This document shows positions 6,925 to 15,173 of a stretch of 37,895 nucleotides of DNA, in pieces. Under the pieces are notes generated by a model. It had not been told where the DNA came from. It saw only the letters and a list, made by a program, of their open reading frames with translations, and searched no databases. Each line of letters begins with the position of its first letter. The first letter of the stretch is position 1. The DNA is from CANHCC01 sp040381555 (GTDB lineage Bacteria; Bacteroidota; Bacteroidia; J057; RFSG01): positions 1 through 37,895 of the forward strand of contig JBEIHC010000016.1 of the NCBI GenBank assembly GCA_040381555.1, written 5' to 3'. Both the position numbers and the translations under genes were made by a program.

Positions 6925-8565
6925 ATGGCTAAGATACTACTTTTCCTGTTGCTTGGATTTTTCTGTTGCAAAGAAGGTTGGGGACAAAAACAAAAATATT
7001 GGGTATTTCTGAAAGGTCATTGTGGCGCTTATGCCCCAGAAATTCCAGCGAGTGTATTAGCCCAACGGCCAGAATCTTTAAAGTCTGGGGTAATGGATCT
7101 GCCCATTTGCCCGGAATATCAGGCGGCATTGAGAATTTGTGGATTCCGTCCCCTCGCTAGTAGTAGATGGTTGAATGCACTGGTTTTGGAGTTAAGCGAA
7201 GAGCAAAAAAAAGAAATTGGGCAATTGTCATTTGTAGATCGTATTCAACCTGTTCGAAAGTTGATGCCCATGGGGTTACCAGAAAAATTAACCTCTCAAA
7301 AAGTTTTAGATGAGGTAGATTCTGATGATTTGTCTGCTTCTTTTTGGGCTTTTGGTACTCGTCAATTGGCTATGTTGAATGCTGATTTACTTCAAGTCAA
7401 TCATTTTACTGGGAAAGGAATTCGAGTGGCTGTGATGGATAATGGATTCCCCGGAGTAGATCGACTCAGTGGATTTAGTAAAACAAAAGTAGTGGCCACA
7501 CAGGATTTTGTTGCCGGAGAATCAGATGTTTACAACAATACGGGTACGCATGGCACAATGGTTCTTTCCACCCTTTCTGCCTATCAGCCGGGAGGATTAG
7601 TGGGTGCTGCTTTTGATGCTGAATATATTTTGGCAGTAACGGAGAATGATATGAGCGAAACATTGCAGGAAGAATATAATTGGGTGATGGCAGCTGAATG
7701 GGCAGATAGCCTGGGAGCAGATATTTTTACTACTTCATTGGGATATACTGTTTTTAATGATTCCACTGAAGATCACTGGTATCAAGATATGGATGGAAAT
7801 ACTACCGTGATTACCCGGGCATCGGACGAAGCCGCCAGGCGGGGGATTTTGGTTATTAATAGCGCCGGGAATGAAGGGAATTCCTCTTGGAGGTACATTT
7901 CTGCGCCCGCCGATGGGGATAGTGTATTTGCAATAGGTTCGGTTAATGCTTCCCGGCAATTGTCATCCTTTAGTAGCCGAGGGCCAACAGCCGATGGAAG
8001 GATAAAGCCTGATATGATGGCTCAAGGAGAACGAGCTGGCATTTTGGCACCAGATGGAAAAATTTATCAGTATAATGGCACTTCTTTTTCGGGGCCCATC
8101 ATTGCAGGATTGTCTGCTCAATTAATGGAGGCTTTTCCTGGTGTGCGCGGCTATGAAATGGGTCGAGCGATTCGAGAATCAGGACATCAGGCCGGTAATC
8201 CTGATAATGATATGGGGTTTGGAATTCCAGACGGTGAAAAGGTGTATCAGGGTTTAAGCGGGAAGGAACTTTTTAAGCCCAAACAGGCAGAATTAATGGT
8301 GTATCCCAATCCTGCCAGGGGTTCTTTTTCGGTATCAATTGTTTTTCCTGGTGCAGGTAAAGATCTGAAGATGGAATGTTGGGATTTGCAGGGGCGATTG
8401 GTGCAGACTTTTGACTTGAAATCAGATTATTTCCTCAATATTTTTAGATTTTCTGGAGATAGGGAATGGGAGAATGTTTCACCTGGCATTTTTCTCTTAC
8501 GGTTTATCGAGAAGGACTCTGGAGAACAAATAGGCTGGCATCGTCTGCAATGGCTGGGCCGTTGA
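6925..8565 (+). CDS. Secreted subtilisin-like serine protease with T9SS sorting domain
   Basis: The protein has 546 residues. A signal peptide (about 1-20, ending KEGWG then QKQK) is followed by a pro-region of about 120 residues. The S8 catalytic domain shows D172 in VAVMDNG, H209 in TGTHGT, the oxyanion N316 in SAGNEGN, and nucleophile S387 in NGTSFSGP. Residues from about 452 form a type A T9SS sorting domain beginning VYPNPARGSF. Expected fate: export by Sec, then T9SS secretion to the surface or medium with removal of the C-terminal domain. It is divergent from the rim operon with 86 bases between, and no further gene is clearly co-transcribed. All catalytic residues are intact. Confidence 0.94.
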   Translation: MAKILLFLLLGFFCCKEGWGQKQKYWVFLKGHCGAYAPEIPASVLAQRPESLKSGVMDLPICPEYQAALRICGFRPLASSRWLNALVLELSEEQKKEIGQLSFVDRIQPVRKLMPMGLPEKLTSQKVLDEVDSDDLSASFWAFGTRQLAMLNADLLQVNHFTGKGIRVAVMDNGFPGVDRLSGFSKTKVVATQDFVAGESDVYNNTGTHGTMVLSTLSAYQPGGLVGAAFDAEYILAVTENDMSETLQEEYNWVMAAEWADSLGADIFTTSLGYTVFNDSTEDHWYQDMDGNTTVITRASDEAARRGILVINSAGNEGNSSWRYISAPADGDSVFAIGSVNASRQLSSFSSRGPTADGRIKPDMMAQGERAGILAPDGKIYQYNGTSFSGPIIAGLSAQLMEAFPGVRGYEMGRAIRESGHQAGNPDNDMGFGIPDGEKVYQGLSGKELFKPKQAELMVYPNPARGSFSVSIVFPGAGKDLKMECWDLQGRLVQTFDLKSDYFLNIFRFSGDREWENVSPGIFLLRFIEKDSGEQIGWHRLQWLGR

Positions 8566-8635
8566 AAATAAGTTTTGTTCAACAATGTGAACATCTAATG
8601 TGGATATCCGATATCGAGTTAGTGTCATAGAGTGT

Positions 8636-8643
8636 TAATTTTG
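8636..8643 (+). promoter_or_regulatory. Probable -7 box for the 8710 gene
   Basis: TAATTTTG matches the Bacteroidota consensus TAnnTTTG and lies 66 bases before the TTG start. I see no good TTG at the expected -33 distance. Confidence 0.3.
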
Positions 8644-8709
8644 TACGAAACAATTTTGAATTAAAAGTTTAGAGAACTTAAGGTTCAAAATACTATTCCA
8701 TTAGATGAT

Positions 8710-9567
8710 TTGAAGAAACTTTTGCTTGGATTTTTATTATTGGTTTTCATTCCTGAAATTCAGGCTAGGAAAGTATTGTCTGATTTGGACTTTAGTTCCG
8801 GTAACTGGGTAATGATTGGCGTTTCTTTACGCAATGCCACTTTGCATCCGGTTCAGGATTCTCTGGGCACATTTATTTGTAAAGATAAAAACATCTTGAA
8901 TAAGATTCAGGAGGAGTGGGACTTTGGCCCCATGTTTGACGATGTTTGTGATTATCACTACGCAATTAAGTTGTATAAAGATGGTGAGCTCAAACAGACC
9001 CTTCGCGTTAATTTGAATTGTCGGTATATCACCATAGGAGGCGCTGCATTTGACTTTAGTCCACAGGATTTACTGAAGTATAAAACCTATTATAAGTCAA
9101 TTAACTGGTCTCGGATTACCTTCCGAAATTTGGATATTTTGCGAGAAGCTGTTCAAAAGATTGATTCAATTCCCAATGTATTCCCCTATCAGGATATTAA
9201 GCCTTACTTGTATTCAGGTTATTTTACCGTAGGGTATGAGAATTTACACTGGAATATAGATAAGGATTCTTTAACGAAGGAGTTAACCAAAGAAATTCGC
9301 GTTCTCAGTGGTCGAAAAGACTTTTATATTTTGCCAAGCTTTGTATTCGTGCAGGGCGATTATATGAAAATTAGGTTTGAAGTATATTGTGAGCAGAAAT
9401 TTTTGGAGTCTTATAGGGGGCCAGTCACGGCAGGTTGGCGTTCTCATTTGGAATACTCAGATCAGGTTCAGATAATCACGATCGGGTTGAGTCGGGAGAA
9501 TTATCAGAAAATTATGGCACCGGTTTTGCAGGGGGCAGGCGAACAAGAAGTTAAAAGTGAAAATTAG
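8710..9567 (+). CDS. Exported hypothetical protein, TTG start
   Basis: The protein has 285 residues and no family I recognise. It opens with a clear signal peptide (KKLLLGFLLLVFIPEIQA, then RKVL). The start codon must be TTG at 8710: the only nearby ATG, at 8705, is in another frame and hits a stop after one codon, and no in-frame ATG or GTG lies upstream close enough. The mature part has mixed charge, several Cys (FICKDK, DDVCDYHYA, NLNCRY, VYCEQKF) and no obvious transmembrane segment, so it is probably periplasmic or surface-exposed. It has neither lipobox nor T9SS tail. A candidate -7 box precedes it. Confidence 0.75.
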   Translation: MKKLLLGFLLLVFIPEIQARKVLSDLDFSSGNWVMIGVSLRNATLHPVQDSLGTFICKDKNILNKIQEEWDFGPMFDDVCDYHYAIKLYKDGELKQTLRVNLNCRYITIGGAAFDFSPQDLLKYKTYYKSINWSRITFRNLDILREAVQKIDSIPNVFPYQDIKPYLYSGYFTVGYENLHWNIDKDSLTKELTKEIRVLSGRKDFYILPSFVFVQGDYMKIRFEVYCEQKFLESYRGPVTAGWRSHLEYSDQVQIITIGLSRENYQKIMAPVLQGAGEQEVKSEN

Positions 9568-9591
9568 GCGTAATTGAAATCGACAAATAAA

Positions 9592-9624
9592 TTTGCTTAA
9601 TCGTCTTGAATTAACTTATATTTG
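9592..9624 (+). promoter_or_regulatory. Bacteroidota-type promoter of the lipoprotein gene
   Basis: TTTG at 9592-9595 and TATATTTG at 9617-9624 match the -33 and -7 (TAnnTTTG) elements with a 21-base spacer. Transcription would start about 16-18 bases before the ATG at 9647. The region starts after the stop of the upstream gene at 9567. Confidence 0.6.
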
Positions 9625-9646
9625 TGCAACAAATCGAAAAATTGAT

Positions 9647-10132
9647 ATGAAATTGAAAGTATTATTCATTTCTGCTCTGGTTGCGGGCAGTTTTGCCTTC
9701 ACTGGTTGTGGAGACGACAAGGCAGCCAAAGAAGCTGAGGCTCAACGAGTTGCAGATTCTATTCGGGTTGCAGATTCAATTGCCGCTGCGGAAGCTGAGG
9801 CTGCGAGATTGCAGGCTGAAGAAGAAGCTGCTGCCGCTGCTGCCGCTGAAGAGGAGGGCAACAAAGGTAAAGGAGGTAAAAAAGCGACCTCTACCACTTC
9901 CAATGACCCCAAAGATGCTACTAAGCCAGGCGAAACTATGCAATCAGGTGCGGGTGCTGGATCCGGTACCTCAAAATCTACTGGAGCAAGTACTGGAGCG
10001 AAAAGTTTGAGTACCAATAATCAGGCTGCAGTAAAAGGCACCATTAAGGAGGCCGCAGGTCAGGTAAACCAAGATGGCAAATCAGGTACTACCAGCAATT
10101 CTAAGGGAGGATCTACAAAAGCTCGTCCTTAA
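9647..10132 (+). CDS. Ala/Glu-rich lipoprotein
   Basis: The protein has 161 residues from the ATG at 9647. An upstream in-frame start at 9593 would destroy the signal peptide and lies in the promoter. The lipoprotein signal is MKLKVLFISALVAGSFAFTG followed by C21, the lipid anchor. Residues about 25-75 are an Ala/Glu/Asp-rich helical stretch with repeated VADSI units and runs of Ala and Glu, suggesting a coiled coil or spacer rod. The rest is a disordered Gly/Ser/Thr/Lys tail (GKGGKK, GAGAGSGTSKS). No enzyme domain is visible. It is probably co-transcribed with the T9SS gene that starts 31 bases downstream and may help anchor or space surface components. Confidence 0.82.
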   Translation: MKLKVLFISALVAGSFAFTGCGDDKAAKEAEAQRVADSIRVADSIAAAEAEAARLQAEEEAAAAAAAEEEGNKGKGGKKATSTTSNDPKDATKPGETMQSGAGAGSGTSKSTGASTGAKSLSTNNQAAVKGTIKEAAGQVNQDGKSGTTSNSKGGSTKARP

Positions 10133-10163
10133 TTCATTCGTAACACCATTCAATAATTATAAC

Positions 10164-11327
10164 ATGAAAAAAATCATTACCTCTCTAGCTCTCTCTTTGC
10201 TCGTGTGCGGTGTATTCGCTCAGAGCATCCCAACCAAGCGTTTGGTTGGTTCCCCTGTAATCGGGGACATGCAAATGGTTCAGCCTAAAAAAGCTTCTGT
10301 AGCTAATAAAACTGCTGCCAACGACACTTTCACTGTAGCCCATTGGTTAGGTGCCCAGGATACTTCTGGTCGCTATATGTGGGATTTTAACTGGAACTAT
10401 TCTAACGAAGATGAATTGAAATGGGCTTTGACCTGGTTCGATACTTTGCATGATAGTTACGGTAACACTAAAGCTTACAGCGCTAGCAAAAACACAATTG
10501 TAGATTCTATTTTCATTTTGTGTGGTCACAAGAAGACTTCTTCTTCTTCTGTAACAGATTCTATCACTTTTGAATTGTTCGATTTAGATGCTGTTCCAAC
10601 TCCAGCTTATGTTTGGGATACAGTAATCACAACTACTACAAGTCTGAGCACTTCTAACAACTGGTTGCAATCAAAGTTAGTGGCCATTCCTTGTAAATAC
10701 AAACTCGATCCAAATCACAGATTCGCTATTCGTGTTGGTTTTGCAGGTCCAGTAATTGATACTTTCGGTATCGTTGTAGGATTCAAAAACGCTGGTGCTT
10801 GTGGTACAACTTCTACTGTATCTGCTACTCTTTCTGACATTCCTTTTAACACTTACCGTATGTATGCTAAATTGGATACATCCTTTACTAGCACTCCTAT
10901 GTATGCTACTGATTTCGTATATCCTAGCAACATTTGGAATGGTGTATTCTTCCGTGATTGCAATGCAAATGGTAGCTATGACAGCGGTTCTAACGAAGAA
11001 GAAGTATTCCAGTCTGCTTACATCTTCTGCGATGTAATCTTAGCTGATGTTCTTATTTCTGTTTCTGAAGGTACTTTGACTTCTGGTTTGAGTGTTTTCC
11101 CAAATCCTTCTAACGGTTCTTTCACTGTAAATATGGATTTAGGTACTGCAGTTGATATGAATATCTCTGTTACTGATCTTCAAGGAAAAGAAGTGTATAC
11201 TGAGTCTATCAGCAATACTTCTAATTTCTCTCGTAACTTGGATTTGACTCACCTAAACAAAGGTGTTTACATCTTCCGTGCTACAACTGAAACCGGTTCT
11301 GCTGTTCAGAAAATCGTTATCAACTAA
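10164..11327 (+). CDS. T9SS-secreted protein of unknown function, probably highly expressed
   Basis: The protein has 387 residues from ATG 10164 (MKKIITSLALSLLVCGVFAQ signal peptide). A longer in-frame reading from 10074 would overlap the lipoprotein gene and bury the signal. The central part (about 40-300) is rich in Thr, Ser, Asp and aromatic residues with many short beta strands, and I recognise no family. The last 80 residues are a type A T9SS sorting domain (LSVFPNPSNGSFTV through KGVYIFRATTETGSAVQKIVIN). Codon choice looks biased compared with the neighbours: many AAC, TTC, TAC, GTT, TCT and CGT codons, as in abundant proteins. A very strong terminator follows. It may be a major surface or secreted protein. 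Confidence 0.88.
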   Translation: MKKIITSLALSLLVCGVFAQSIPTKRLVGSPVIGDMQMVQPKKASVANKTAANDTFTVAHWLGAQDTSGRYMWDFNWNYSNEDELKWALTWFDTLHDSYGNTKAYSASKNTIVDSIFILCGHKKTSSSSVTDSITFELFDLDAVPTPAYVWDTVITTTTSLSTSNNWLQSKLVAIPCKYKLDPNHRFAIRVGFAGPVIDTFGIVVGFKNAGACGTTSTVSATLSDIPFNTYRMYAKLDTSFTSTPMYATDFVYPSNIWNGVFFRDCNANGSYDSGSNEEEVFQSAYIFCDVILADVLISVSEGTLTSGLSVFPNPSNGSFTVNMDLGTAVDMNISVTDLQGKEVYTESISNTSNFSRNLDLTHLNKGVYIFRATTETGSAVQKIVIN

Positions 11328-11344
11328 TTGTTGTTATTCTGATT

Positions 11345-11385
11345 AAAAGGGGGGCAGTTGTTCGCAACTGCCCCCCTTTTTTTTT
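11345..11385 (+). terminator. Strong intrinsic terminator after the abundant T9SS protein
   Basis: A perfect stem GGGGGGCAGTTG / CAACTGCCCCCC with a TTCG tetraloop (11349-11376) is followed by nine T (11377-11385). Four A before the stem can pair with the first T. This is the clearest rho-independent terminator in the window. Confidence 0.95.
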
Positions 11386-11398
11386 GGACACTATTGGT

Positions 11399-11427
11399 AT
11401 TGAGTTAGTGGAAACCTCCAACTCAAT
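11399..11427 (+). promoter_or_regulatory. Inverted repeat upstream of the propeller protein gene
   Basis: ATTGAGTT (11399-11406) and AACTCAAT (11420-11427) are exact inverted repeats with a partly paired 13-base interior. The repeat lies 28 bases before the ATG at 11455. It may be an operator or leader hairpin; its role is unknown. Confidence 0.3.
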
Positions 11428-11454
11428 CCCTGTAATTTTCCTTAATTTTACACC

Positions 11455-14400
11455 ATGCGTTATTATTCTGCTTTACTCTTCCTCTTTTCTCTGGTTCCCT
11501 CATTTCTTTCCGCTCAATATATAAACTGGGCTGAGCAGGGTGGCGGGACGCAGACAGACCGCGGACAATCTATCCATACCGATTCCCGAGGGTACTCCGC
11601 AATAACAGGTTCGTTTACCGGGAGCATGACCATTGGTTCTCAAAATGTGACAGGTGGCAGCGGACAATCCTTCTTTATCGCTCTGTATGATTCAGTCGGT
11701 GTTATGCAATGGGCAAGGGCTGCCACTGGAACAGGGAACTCTTTTGGCTTGGGAATTACCCGTGATGGAAGTGGAAATATTCTCGCTACCGGATACTTTA
11801 ATGGAACTGTTACTATTGGAACTACTACGCTGAGCAATGCTGGAGGAGATGATATTTTCGTAGCTAAATATTCTTCGTCTGGTACTTTTTTATGGGCCAT
11901 TTCTGCTGGAGGAAGTTCTGTAGATCAGGGATTTGCCATTGCAGCAGACGCTTCGAATAATATTTATGTTACGGGATATATTACGGGCGGGGTGAATTTT
12001 GGAAGTCTAAATACTACAGCTGCTTTTTATGATGCATTTTTGGTGAAATATAATTCTTCTGGTGTGGAACAATGGTTGCAAAAAGGCGGAGGGGCAAGTA
12101 CAGATTATGGAAGAGGGGTAGCTGTGGATGGTTCCGGTAATGTATTTCTATCAGGAGATATTTACGGAACAGGTAATTGCACATTTGGGACCGTAACGGT
12201 AAATGGAGTAGGGGCTTATGATGCCTTTGTCGCTAAGTATAATAATTCTGGAGTAATACAGTGGGTTCGAACTGGTGGAGGAGTCAATAATGATCGATGT
12301 ACAGCAGCTGCGGTTGACCCTTCCGGAAATGTGTTGGTTACCGGATTCTTTAGTTTTAGCGTAAGTTTTTCAGGCAATAACTTAACAAGTTTAGGCGATC
12401 AGGATATTTTCGTGGCAAAATATAATACCAGTGGCACACTTCAATGGATCAGGCAGGCAGGTGGAAACTTAAGCTATAATGCAGGTTATGGAATTTGCAG
12501 TGATGTATCCGGGAATGTATTTGCGACTGGTACTTTTCAAAATACTATAGCTTTTGGTCCTCTCACGATGCAGAGCTTGGGCTTAGATCCTTTTGTCGTG
12601 AAATATACCTCAGCAGGTACACCTGTATGGATTCAGAGGGCTGGCGCCGGCCAAGATGATGAAGGGAAAGGAGTAGGGGTTGATACCAGCGGGCATACCT
12701 ATTTAACAGGATGGTTTACCGGAAATAATACTCCATTCGGAGTGCATACATTGGTGAGTGCAGGTTTGGAAGATATTTTTACCCTAAGATTGGATTCAGG
12801 GATTGTCACTCAGAACCCAACTAATTTAGTGTACTGTGCAGGAGATTCTATTTTTATACCTTATCAGGCTTTTGGTGATTTTCAGCCGCTGAATATCTTT
12901 ACCGCTGAGTTGAGTAATGCCACCGGGAGTTTTTCTGCTCCGATTACATTAGGCACTTTATCTGGTCAGCAATCCAGTACATTACATGGATTTATTCCGG
13001 CTAATACTCCTGCAGGTACAGGGTATCGGGTTCGGGTCAATGGATCCTTGAATGCCGCAACAGGCAGAATGAATACTGCTAATATTACCATTAAAGCTTT
13101 ACCTGCAACTCCCACAGCTTCAGTCTCTGGCGTTGCTTGTGCAGGCAGTTCTTTACAGTTAACTGTCAATTCTATTTCTGGGGCAAGTTGGTCTTGGTTG
13201 GGGCCCAATTCCTTTACTTCCACTATTTCGGGTCCGGTCATCAATCCTGCTTCTACACTTAATTCAGGTGTCTATTCTGTTCGCGCAACAGTTAACGGTT
13301 GTACTGGGGCTTATGGCACTGTTTCGGTTTCTGTAGTTTCACTACCTGGCTCTGTTTCAGTTGGGAATAGTAGCCCCGTTTGTTCAGGGCAAACTGTTAA
13401 TTTAACCAGTGGTACTTATAGTGGTGTATCTTATTTATGGACTGGTCCCTCTGGGTTTACTTCCAATCTTCAGAACCCGGTGATTGCGAATAGCACCCCA
13501 AGTGCAGGGGGCTTATACTCTCTGCGCGTTTATACCTCCGGGTGCAGCACCCAAGTGGTGACTACCTCTGTTACCGTGAATACGACTCCAACGGCTTCGA
13601 CTGCTGGGGCTCAATCTATTAATTTATGTGCAGGGGATAATTTATTGTTAACAGCCAGCACAGTTACGGGCGCTTCATATGCTTGGAGTGGTCCATCAGG
13701 ATTTGCTTCTACGATTCAAAATCCCACCATTAACTCAGTAACAGCAGGGCAAGCAGGTACCTATTCTTTATATACCCACATAGGATCTTGCAGTACTGCA
13801 GTTTCCACAGTAACCATTATTGTCAATAGTGGTCCTCCCTCTGTAACTGCTGGGAGTAATGCTCCTTTATGTGAATTTACAGTCTTAAATCTTGTCGCAG
13901 GAAATACCACTGGAGGATCTTATGTATGGTCGGGGCCCAATGGCTTTACCTCGAATCTTCAAAATCCTGTTATTAGTCCGGTGGGACTCTCAAATGCAGG
14001 AGTATATACTTTGGTTGTATCTAATGGATGTGCATCTAGTCAGGCATTGGTTTCGGTAATTGTTCTGCCTTCGCCTGCAGCACCGATTGCATCTAGTAAT
14101 TCTCCTATTTGTGTAGGTGATCCATTAACCTTGAAGGCTACAACTGTCACAAATGCAACCTATTTCTGGGAGGCACCTAGTGGTTTTACGAGTACTACAC
14201 AAAATCCAATTATTGCTCCTGTTGTGTTGGCGGATGCTGGAATCTATTCCGTTTATGCCATTGTCAATGGGTGCTCCAGTCAGGTTTCTGTTACCACTGT
14301 TGTGGTGAATGCATCTATATCGGTTCCTGTGCTCTCTTCTAATAGTGCTATTTGTGAAGGGCAAACTTTGTTATTGTCCTGTGCAACTGCTGGTGCTACT

Positions 14401-15024
14401 TATTATTGGTCAGGCCCGGCAGGTTGGACTTCTTCATCCCAGAATCCGACAGTGCCAAGTTCAATGAGCTCTCAATCTGGGGTGTATTCTTGTTACTTGG
14501 TATTGGGTGGTTGTACTAGCCAAACCGGAACTACATCGGTTAGCATTACACCTGTTCCGGCAACTCCTGTAATTACACTATCTGGAGATACCCTGTATTC
14601 CAATGTCACAAGTGGGAATCAGTGGTATGAAAATAGTACCGGGATAATTTCCGGAGCTACTCAGAATTGGTATTTACCTACACAGGGGGGAGTGTATTTT
14701 GTGATTGTGACAGTTGGGGGTTGTTCGTCTGATAGTTCAGCCTTGATGACAATTGTGAGCAGAGCCTCCGAAAAAGAAGGTACATTAAGTCGATTACGGG
14801 TTTATCCGAATCCCATTGAAAAGGTCTTTTATCTAGATATTCAAGGGTTGGATATCAAAGAGGAAGGCGTGATCATCCAGGATATTTATGGTAAATCAGT
14901 TGGGGAGATTATTCCAGTTCACGGGAATGAATTTCTGTGGCCAGACTCCTTAGCTGCTGGGGTATATTTTCTGCGGATAGAGCAGGGGGCTCGTGTTTAC
15001 TCAGTGAAGGTAGTAGTTCGGTAA
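11455..15024 (+). CDS. Large T9SS surface protein: seven SBBP propeller blades plus Ig-like repeats
   Basis: The protein has 1189 residues. A signal peptide (about 1-20, ending FLSA) precedes seven SBBP-type repeats of about 60 residues each, to roughly residue 455. Each has a core like V.VDGSGN.F.TG.F.G and DIFVAKYNSSG..QW, and seven repeats predict a closed seven-bladed propeller. A linker follows, then six Ig-like repeats from about 549 to 1032. Each repeat has one Cys near the start (C.G..L.L), a Y.WSGP.GFTS..QNP core and a second Cys near the end (NGCSS). A divergent seventh lies at about 1033-1103. The last 80 residues are a type A T9SS tail (LRVYPNPIEKVFYLD to GVYFLRIEQ). Likely surface-bound or released adhesin-like protein; no catalytic residues are seen. 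It has its own leader after the upstream terminator. Confidence 0.93.
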   Translation: MRYYSALLFLFSLVPSFLSAQYINWAEQGGGTQTDRGQSIHTDSRGYSAITGSFTGSMTIGSQNVTGGSGQSFFIALYDSVGVMQWARAATGTGNSFGLGITRDGSGNILATGYFNGTVTIGTTTLSNAGGDDIFVAKYSSSGTFLWAISAGGSSVDQGFAIAADASNNIYVTGYITGGVNFGSLNTTAAFYDAFLVKYNSSGVEQWLQKGGGASTDYGRGVAVDGSGNVFLSGDIYGTGNCTFGTVTVNGVGAYDAFVAKYNNSGVIQWVRTGGGVNNDRCTAAAVDPSGNVLVTGFFSFSVSFSGNNLTSLGDQDIFVAKYNTSGTLQWIRQAGGNLSYNAGYGICSDVSGNVFATGTFQNTIAFGPLTMQSLGLDPFVVKYTSAGTPVWIQRAGAGQDDEGKGVGVDTSGHTYLTGWFTGNNTPFGVHTLVSAGLEDIFTLRLDSGIVTQNPTNLVYCAGDSIFIPYQAFGDFQPLNIFTAELSNATGSFSAPITLGTLSGQQSSTLHGFIPANTPAGTGYRVRVNGSLNAATGRMNTANITIKALPATPTASVSGVACAGSSLQLTVNSISGASWSWLGPNSFTSTISGPVINPASTLNSGVYSVRATVNGCTGAYGTVSVSVVSLPGSVSVGNSSPVCSGQTVNLTSGTYSGVSYLWTGPSGFTSNLQNPVIANSTPSAGGLYSLRVYTSGCSTQVVTTSVTVNTTPTASTAGAQSINLCAGDNLLLTASTVTGASYAWSGPSGFASTIQNPTINSVTAGQAGTYSLYTHIGSCSTAVSTVTIIVNSGPPSVTAGSNAPLCEFTVLNLVAGNTTGGSYVWSGPNGFTSNLQNPVISPVGLSNAGVYTLVVSNGCASSQALVSVIVLPSPAAPIASSNSPICVGDPLTLKATTVTNATYFWEAPSGFTSTTQNPIIAPVVLADAGIYSVYAIVNGCSSQVSVTTVVVNASISVPVLSSNSAICEGQTLLLSCATAGATYYWSGPAGWTSSSQNPTVPSSMSSQSGVYSCYLVLGGCTSQTGTTSVSITPVPATPVITLSGDTLYSNVTSGNQWYENSTGIISGATQNWYLPTQGGVYFVIVTVGGCSSDSSALMTIVSRASEKEGTLSRLRVYPNPIEKVFYLDIQGLDIKEEGVIIQDIYGKSVGEIIPVHGNEFLWPDSLAAGVYFLRIEQGARVYSVKVVVR

Positions 15025-15092
15025 AGTTATCTTGGGAGTTACCAGAGTTTGGGCCTTATTGCCAATTAGTGAGTCACCCAATTTGGGTTGAC

Positions 15093-15167
15093 ACCAAGCG
15101 AAGTTTACACTAAACTCAGCTTGCACCAAGCGAAGCTTACACCAAGCGAAGCTTACACCAAGCGAAA
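15093..15167. repeat. 16-bp repeat array, ACCAAGCGAAGCTTAC family
   Basis: Units start at 15093, 15109, 15125, 15141 and 15157, an exact 16-bp period. Four are type A (ACCAAGCGAAGCTTAC, first and last diverged). The second is type B (ACTAAACTCAGCTTGC). Each type A unit contains the small dyad AAGC-GAA-GCTT. The array fills the space between two convergent genes and ends six bases before the glycosylphosphotransferase stop codon. Confidence 0.85.
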
Positions 15168-15173
15168 GAAAAC

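Noticed and set aside
8576..8593. Terminator after the subtilase gene (TGTTCA/TGAACA)
   Set aside because: The stem is only six pairs, AT-rich and without a T-tract.
9742..10017. Open frames opposite and beside the Ala/Glu-rich lipoprotein
   Set aside because: Low-complexity GCT/GAA-rich codons keep several frames open; only the frame with a lipoprotein signal is credible.
12966..13244. Minus-strand open frame inside the Ig-repeat region
   Set aside because: It mirrors the repetitive coding sequence of the large T9SS protein, with no signal, family match or upstream promoter.
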